Below, one piece after another: positions 59,550 through 64,000 of a stretch of DNA of 64,000 nucleotides. This DNA is from Streptomyces violaceusniger Tu 4113 (GTDB lineage Bacteria > Actinomycetota > Actinomycetes > Streptomycetales > Streptomycetaceae): the NCBI RefSeq assembly GCF_000147815.2, contig NC_015957.1, positions 4,030,001 through 4,094,000 of the forward strand. The letters are read 5' to 3'. Below the pieces are notes generated by a model. The model was not told the origin of the DNA, ran no database searches, and worked only from the letters and a program-made list of their open reading frames with translations. The translations under genes and the position numbers were made by a program. Numbering within the stretch: the first letter of the stretch is position 1; every line of letters begins with the position of its first letter.

Positions 59550-60323
59550 TCAGCGTCGCAGCTTGTATCCGAAGCCGCGGACCGTCTCGATCCGTTCGGC
59601 GCCTATCTTCGCCCGCAGCCGCTGCACATGGAGGTCGACCACCCGGGTGTCGCCCTGCCACGCGTGGTCCCAGACCCGGTTCAGCAGCGTACGGCGCTCC
59701 AGCACCACACCGGGCGAGCCGGCGAACTCCAGCAGCATCCGCAGTTCGGTGGGGGTCAGCGCGAGCGGCTCTCCCGCGCGGCGCACCTCCATGCCGAGGG
59801 TGTCGATGGTCAGATCGCCGAAGGCGAGGGTGTCCGGCCCGGCCGCGCCGTCCGGCTCCGCCGCCCCGTTCCGCGCCTCGGCGTGCGAGGCGCGGGCCGC
59901 GGGGGTGAAGGAGGCGCGGCGCAGCAGCGAGCGGATACGGGCCACCAGGACCGCGCTCTCGCACGGCTTGATCACATAGTCGTCGGCACCCGCTTCGAGA
60001 CCGGAGACGACGTCGAGGGCGTCCCCGCGCGCGGACATCATCAGGATCGGCGCCAGGCTGAACTCGCGGACCCTGCGGCACAGTCCGATGCCGTCCAGCT
60101 CGGGCAGCATCACATCCAGGAGGAGCAGATCGGGCTGCTTCTCACGGAAGATCTCCAGCCCGGTGAGACCGTCGCCCGCGGTGAACACCGTGAAGCCGTA
60201 CCGCTCCAGGGCCATCCGCACCGTATTGCGGATCACCTTGTCGTCCTCGACGAGCAGCAGATGTGCCTCGGTCGGGGAGCCGGTGCCCGGGGCGGGGCCG
60301 GGCGGGAGGAAGCCGGTGGTCAT
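59550..60323 (-). CDS. CseB-like OmpR-family response regulator
   Basis: 257 aa. Receiver with LLLVEDDKVIRNTVRMALE, phospho-Asp in LLLLDVMLPELDG and the Lys loop DDYVIKPCESAVLVARI (Cys where KPF is usual); winged-helix output LALTPTELRMLLEFAGSPG ... TRVVDLHVQRLRAKIG ... IETVRGFGYKL, very like CseB. A Gly/Ala-rich linker joins the two. The ATG overlaps the lipoprotein stop by 4 bp. An 18-residue Pro/Gly-rich N-terminal extension precedes the receiver. Confidence 0.9.
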   Translation of the reverse strand: MTTGFLPPGPAPGTGSPTEAHLLLVEDDKVIRNTVRMALERYGFTVFTAGDGLTGLEIFREKQPDLLLLDVMLPELDGIGLCRRVREFSLAPILMMSARGDALDVVSGLEAGADDYVIKPCESAVLVARIRSLLRRASFTPAARASHAEARNGAAEPDGAAGPDTLAFGDLTIDTLGMEVRRAGEPLALTPTELRMLLEFAGSPGVVLERRTLLNRVWDHAWQGDTRVVDLHVQRLRAKIGAERIETVRGFGYKLRR

Positions 60324-61102
60324 CGCGTCGTCCTCGTCTCCGTACGGGGGTCCGGGACCGCCGTGAGGCTGCTGCCCGGCGCTGGTTCCGGTACGACACC
60401 CGGGTCGGCCCCCGGCTCCTTCGCCCGGGTGCCCGCGCCGCCCTCGGGCGTCACGGCCGCCATGACGCGGCCGTTCCAGCGGAAGCGCGTGGTGACCCGG
60501 CCGTCCTCGCCGGTCGCGCTGATCAGCAGATCGCGGCCGAAGGTTTCGCCGGTGAGCCCCGGCGGGCCCCAGTAGATCAGCACGGGGCGGACCGTGCGGC
60601 CCGAGGCCGTGTAGACCTGAAGCAGCGTCCGATCGAGTCTCGGCAGATCGACCGCCACCACCTGTTCGTCCTTGCCGTCGCCGGTCAGATCGCGGTGGAC
60701 GGCGCCCCGCAGCGGACAGTCGCCACTGCCCGGGCACACGGAGATCTCCTTCTGCACCAGCGCCGGCACATTCGGGTCGTTGAGCAGCAGGTCCTGCGCG
60801 GAGACGGCGGTCAGTCCGCCCGAGGGCAGCCGGAGCCTGCTCACCGGCAGATAGCGGTCGAAGTCCGGCTTCTGACGGGGCGACGACGTGGCCGAGGGAG
60901 TGTACCGGGGCCACAGCGGAACGGCGCTGACCGGTGCCGACAGCGAGGGCGCCGCGCCGTCGTCCCGCACCCCGGACTGGGCCGCGCACCCCGCGGCGGT
61001 CACGATGGCGCACGCGGTCGCCACGGCGGACAGCAGGCCGCGTGGCAGCCGGGGGCGGGGGCGTCGTCGCGCGGTGCGGGACGCGTGGGGGAGTGAACGC
61101 AT
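60320..61102 (-). CDS. CseA-like lipoprotein
   Basis: 260 aa. Basic N-terminus, hydrophobic LLSAVATACAIV and lipobox TAAGC, so a lipidated protein on the outer face of the membrane. The middle part DLTGDGKDEQVVAVDLPRLD and DLLISATGEDGRVTTRF resembles CseA, which dampens signalling through CseBC. The C-terminal 40 residues are Pro/Thr-rich. ATG at 61102 chosen; a GTG three codons upstream is possible. First gene of the three-gene operon. Confidence 0.82.
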   Translation of the reverse strand: MRSLPHASRTARRRPRPRLPRGLLSAVATACAIVTAAGCAAQSGVRDDGAAPSLSAPVSAVPLWPRYTPSATSSPRQKPDFDRYLPVSRLRLPSGGLTAVSAQDLLLNDPNVPALVQKEISVCPGSGDCPLRGAVHRDLTGDGKDEQVVAVDLPRLDRTLLQVYTASGRTVRPVLIYWGPPGLTGETFGRDLLISATGEDGRVTTRFRWNGRVMAAVTPEGGAGTRAKEPGADPGVVPEPAPGSSLTAVPDPRTETRTTR

Positions 61103-61248
61103 GGCCGTCACAGACTACTGAGCGGCGGAGGCGTCTCACGCCGGGCCCGTGGAGTACCGGCCGGTAGGGGTGGGGCGGCCGAAGGCGACAGGCCCGGGGC
61201 ATGCCGCCCCGGGCCTGTTCGGAGTGACGTGGTGTCACATGGCCGGCC

Positions 61249-61824
61249 TCATTTGACGAATTCCGGACGCACCCGGGCCGGCCAGGTGCCCACGGTCAGC
61301 ATGCCCGCCGCGTATGCGCGCGAGACCAAGGCGGCCCGGTTGGGTGCCTTCATCTTCCGCAGCATCGACCCCACGTGGTATTCGACGCCCTGTCTGCTCA
61401 GGTAGAGCTTGGCGGCCATCTGCACGGTCGACGCGCCGGTGGCCACTCCCTCGAGTATCCGGGCCTCCAGCGGCGAGAGCAGCTTCTGGCTGGTGGGGGC
61501 GGGTGCCTCCTCGGGTCGTTCGTCATCCGGTTTGACCATGACGACGATGGACGAGAGCCGGTCGGACCGGCCCTGGATGGCCGTGCCGGTCAGCTTGCCC
61601 GAGAACACCTGGCCGCGTGAGTGGCAGCCGAGGACGCGCTCGGTGAAGCGGGTGCGCCGTCCGTCGTGCAGCCGCGAGAAGTGTTCCCGCAGGACGGAGG
61701 AGGTGCTGGGGTGCAGCAGGTCGAACAGGCTGCGGCCGCACAACTCAGCAGAGGATGCGCCGAAATGTCGGCAGAAGTCCTCGTCCCCGGCCACCACATG
61801 GAGGTCGGGGGCGAGTGTGGCCAT
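61249..61824 (-). CDS. PAS-LuxR regulator of the PimM type
   Basis: 191 aa from the ATG chosen (219 aa from an upstream TTG at 61908). N-terminal PAS domain (MATLAPDLHVVAGDEDFCRHFG, RSLFDLLHPSTSSVLREHF, FSGKLTGTAIQGR) and C-terminal HTH_LuxR (LLSPLEARILEGVATGASTV, KLYLSRQGVEYHVGSMLR, APNRAALVSRAYAAGML). Length and motifs match PimM/AmphRIV/PteF, activators of polyene macrolide clusters that bind CTVGGGAWWTCCCBAG. Here it lies 42 kb from the PKS, after a CseABC-like operon; target unknown. Confidence 0.88.
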   Translation of the reverse strand: MATLAPDLHVVAGDEDFCRHFGASSAELCGRSLFDLLHPSTSSVLREHFSRLHDGRRTRFTERVLGCHSRGQVFSGKLTGTAIQGRSDRLSSIVVMVKPDDERPEEAPAPTSQKLLSPLEARILEGVATGASTVQMAAKLYLSRQGVEYHVGSMLRKMKAPNRAALVSRAYAAGMLTVGTWPARVRPEFVK

Positions 61825-62171
61825 TCCGGTGGCGTGTCGCGAGGCGGCGGCGGGCACTGCCTGTCCGGGCACTCGAGAGGCACTCTGAGCGCTGTGGGGG
61901 AGGGCCAAGAGGAGTCACCGCTTTCAGTCGGTTCGTGACGGAGTGGTCAGTCCGTCTCGGGTGAACCCCCAGGTGACGGAGGGTCGGCGCACAGCGGGCC
62001 ACGCAATGCGCCGGACCCCAGGGGGAATTCAGTGACGGGTGTTAGATCCGCTTCCTGGTGTATACCAACGCTACAGTGACTGTGGGGTGCCCGTTTCCAA
62101 CAGAGTTGTGCCCGCTTTCTGCCCGCTTTGCTGATGGAACCGGCGGGAGGTGGGAGCCGCTGGTGGGAGCG
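61825..62171. other. 347-bp intergenic region, mostly featureless
   Basis: Between the PAS-LuxR gene and the H1-like gene (both minus strand). The first 84 bp could encode the N-terminal extension of the regulator from TTG at 61908. The rest is less GC-rich than its surroundings (around 62040-62110) and probably holds the regulator promoter; no hairpin or repeat convincing enough to name. Confidence 0.5.
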
Positions 62172-62906
62172 CTACGCCGCGGCCTTGGCCGACTTGCTGG
62201 TCTTGGCGCGGCTTCCGGAGCGGCTGCTCTTCGAGCGGTCCGCGGTGCGGCCTTCGGTGCCCTTCTCGGCCGGCGGGGCCATGATGCCGCCCTTGCGCAG
62301 CACCGCATAACCTACCCCGATGCCGACGGCCACCGGCCATTCGATGACCTCCACGGCACCCAGCGCGCCGAGCCCCAGGTACAGCGGGAGTCCGCCCTTG
62401 GCGGGCAGCACCCGGCGGGCCATCTCGACCGGCTTCAGCGCCACCCTCGCCGCGCCCCCGGTCGCACGGGTGGTCGCGTGGCCGACTGTGTCGAAGGTCT
62501 CCTTCGTGGCGTGACCCACGGTGTCGAGGGTTCCCTTGGTGGCCTGACCGACGGTGTCGAGGGTGCCCTTGGTGGCCTGGCCGACGGTGCCGAGGGTTTC
62601 CTTCGTCGCGTGGCCCATGGTGTCGAACGTGGGCATCGTGAGGGTCAGGCTGCGCCTGCCGTCACTGCGCGACGTCTCCATGGCACCCTTGGCGGCCTTC
62701 GCCGTCCGCTGTCGCTGCGTGGTCTTCGATGGCCTGGTGGTCTTCGTCGCCTTCTTCGTCTCCGAAGACTTCGACGTGGCCGACGTGGCTGCCGCGGCCT
62801 GGGACTTCGTCGACTTGCCGCCGCGCCCCGGTGCCGTCTTCTTCGCGGCTGTCGAGGAGCTGCGCTTGCGTGAAGTAGCGGGAGTGGTCACTGGTCTCAC
62901 GTCCAC
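62172..62906 (-). CDS. Histone H1-like/repeat membrane-associated protein
   Basis: 244 aa. N-terminal about 85 residues are Lys/Ala/Ser/Thr-rich, like the disordered tails of H1-like and HupS proteins (AAKKTAPGRGGKSTKS, KKATKTTRPSKTTQRQR). The middle has four or five 11-residue repeats of the form HATKETLGTVGQ / QATKGTLDTVG, which should form an amphipathic helix. Then one hydrophobic segment (LPLYLGLGALGAVEVIEWPV) and another basic tail. Function unknown; possibly DNA-membrane linking. GTG start with no clear ribosome site; GTG codons at 62900 and 62888 are alternatives. Confidence 0.75.
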   Translation of the reverse strand: MDVRPVTTPATSRKRSSSTAAKKTAPGRGGKSTKSQAAAATSATSKSSETKKATKTTRPSKTTQRQRTAKAAKGAMETSRSDGRRSLTLTMPTFDTMGHATKETLGTVGQATKGTLDTVGQATKGTLDTVGHATKETFDTVGHATTRATGGAARVALKPVEMARRVLPAKGGLPLYLGLGALGAVEVIEWPVAVGIGVGYAVLRKGGIMAPPAEKGTEGRTADRSKSSRSGSRAKTSKSAKAAA

Positions 62907-62920
62907 ACGGTGATGGCGGA

Positions 62921-62950
62921 TTGAATCTTCTTCCTATTTAAGGGTAATAG
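62921..62950 (+). promoter_or_regulatory. Candidate promoter for the P-type ATPase gene
   Basis: TTGAAT (62921-62926), 18-bp spacer, TAATAG (62945-62950), in an AT-rich island of the 86-bp divergent region; 43 bp ahead of the ATPase start. Confidence 0.4.
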
Positions 62951-62992
62951 GGATGAACCGGGCAGGCCGCCCGGGGAGCGGAGGTTCCCTCG

Positions 62993-64000
62993 ATGTCACC
63001 GCTGTCACCGCTGTCACCGCTGCATCTGCCCCTGGCGACGCTGAAGCTGCTGTCCCTGCCACCCCTGCAGCTCCTCGCGCCCATCAAGGCCGGTGTGGCC
63101 GCGGGTGTGCGGGATGCCGCCGGAGCCGTCGGGCGGCTGGTCCGGCCCTCCCAGCGCGGGATCTGGTCCTACCCGGGGAGGTACTACATCGAGGTCCGCG
63201 GGGTGCACGGGATCGGGGGCGAGCAGGTGGCCCGCCGGGTGGAACGGGCCCTCGAGGAGCATCCGCGGGTGCAGTGGGCACGGGTCAACGCGCCCTCCGA
63301 GCGGGTCCTGGTGGCCGTGGGCAAGCCGCCCCCGTCCGAGCAGGACCTGATCGCACGGATCGAGCGCGCGGAGGTCCAGGAGCCCGTCGCGCCCACCGAG
63401 GAGTTCGACGAGTGGGCCCCGGAGCCGCGCCATCCCTCCGGCGGCGCGAAGGAGGCCCAGTCGCTGGCCGTCGTGGCGGCGGACGTCGTGGGGCTGAGCG
63501 TGGCCACCGCCCTGCGGCTCACCCCGTGGCTCAGACTGCCGACCGAGGCGGCCGCGACCCTGTCCATCATCCAGCACCACCCCCGCCTGCGGCGGCTGGC
63601 CCTGGCCATCACCCGCGGGCAGCCCACCGAGGCCGCACTGCCGGTGCTGGCCGCGCTGACCCAGGGCGTGGCCACCCGGGGTGGCGGGCTCGCGCTCGAC
63701 CTCGTCCAGCGGGCGGCCCTGTGGCGGGAGGCGGAGGCGGAGGGCCGGGCCTGGGCGGCGATGGAGCCACAGCTCGTGCACGGCCCCCAGGACGTGGTGG
63801 CCGAGCCGATCGTGGTCGAGCGGCCCGGAAAGCCCCCCAAGGACACCGTGGAGCGCTTCGCGGAGCGCTCCATGGCCGCCGGGGCCGCGGCCGGTGTCCT
63901 CGCGGCCCCGTTCGCCGGTCCGCGTCGCGGATTCGCGGTCGCGTTCTCGTCCGTGCCCAAGGCGCCGGGGGCCGGCCGGGAGGGGTTCGCGACCAGCCTC
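62993..64000 (+). CDS. CtpI-like cation-transporting P-type ATPase, N-terminal part (truncated by window edge)
   Basis: Open from ATG 62993 to the last base, 336 codons seen. GCGGAGG is about 7 bp before the start. N-terminus has SPLSPLSPL, coded by a 9-bp tandem repeat. Residues about 57-125 form an HMA-like ferredoxin fold (GRYYIEVRGVHGIGGEQVAR ... VQWARVNAPSERVLVAVG) without the metal-binding CxxC. The next about 200 residues resemble the long Ala-rich N-terminal region of the mycobacterial CtpI/Streptomyces giant P-type ATPases (about 1500 aa). The catalytic DKTGT part lies outside the window, so the family call rests on the N-terminus only. Confidence 0.6.
   Translation, partial: MSPLSPLSPLHLPLATLKLLSLPPLQLLAPIKAGVAAGVRDAAGAVGRLVRPSQRGIWSYPGRYYIEVRGVHGIGGEQVARRVERALEEHPRVQWARVNAPSERVLVAVGKPPPSEQDLIARIERAEVQEPVAPTEEFDEWAPEPRHPSGGAKEAQSLAVVAADVVGLSVATALRLTPWLRLPTEAAATLSIIQHHPRLRRLALAITRGQPTEAALPVLAALTQGVATRGGGLALDLVQRAALWREAEAEGRAWAAMEPQLVHGPQDVVAEPIVVERPGKPPKDTVERFAERSMAAGAAAGVLAAPFAGPRRGFAVAFSSVPKAPGAGREGFATSL

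Overview
The window is about 71-73% GC by eye, strongly third-position-GC biased, and carries modular polyketide, deoxysugar, Cse-type and cytochrome aa3 genes typical of Streptomyces. It looks like a chromosomal segment of a Streptomyces strain (S. hygroscopicus / violaceusniger-like on the polyketide evidence; the species is inference).

1-19170: right end of a macrolide cluster. A truncated type I PKS gene (KR-ACP with C-terminal docking helix) is followed by a last one-module PKS (KS-AT-DH-KR-ACP-TE), a type II thioesterase, a glycosyltransferase, an NDP-sugar 5-epimerase, an ABC exporter, a NarL-type two-component pair, three more deoxysugar genes (4-ketoreductase, aldo/keto reductase, 2,3-dehydratase) and crotonyl-CoA carboxylase/reductase. 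No sugar methyl- or aminotransferase is present, so the sugar should be a plain 2,6-dideoxy-L-hexose; with ethylmalonyl-CoA supply and a dienoate-forming terminal module this best fits an elaiophylin-type glycosylated macrodiolide. Two intergenic regions in the cluster share TAGGGGT/G direct repeats.

19189-35023: mixed genes. A large fusion of a catalase-like domain to an alpha-dioxygenase-like heme domain, a MutM/Fpg paralogue, a flavin monooxygenase, NDH-2 with a transketolase and a sugar-epimerase-like SDR, a secreted PI-PLC-like enzyme, dodecin, a universal stress protein, a metallophosphoesterase, a P450 and two membrane/surface proteins.

35178-44815: acyl-CoA catabolism. An AidB-like/enoyl-CoA hydratase pair diverges from a PaaX-family regulator across a perfect inverted repeat. 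Next come a LacI regulator and two acyl-CoA dehydrogenases, then IpdF-, KstR2- and FadA6-like genes with a near-consensus KstR2 box: part of the steroid C/D-ring (HIP) regulon. The thiolase 3' end is duplicated downstream.

44920-52408: a compact cysteine-rich DPBB protein / Tat-exported protein / MauE-like membrane protein operon (my best candidate for an undescribed system), a YihY membrane protein, a Mut7-C RNase-like protein, a glutathionyl-hydroquinone-reductase-like gene preceded by a small leader-peptide-like ORF, a SpoIIE-type phosphatase and a second Fpg-family gene.

52522-64000: envelope and respiration genes. An ECF sigma gene with its CU044_5270 partner diverges from an orphan ctaD; both start codons lie inside one perfect 24-bp inverted repeat. 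Then a class A PBP whose transpeptidase motifs are all degenerate, a CseC-CseB-CseA-like operon with no adjacent sigE, a PAS-LuxR regulator of the PimM type, an H1-like repeat protein, and the start of a CtpI-like P-type ATPase running off the window.
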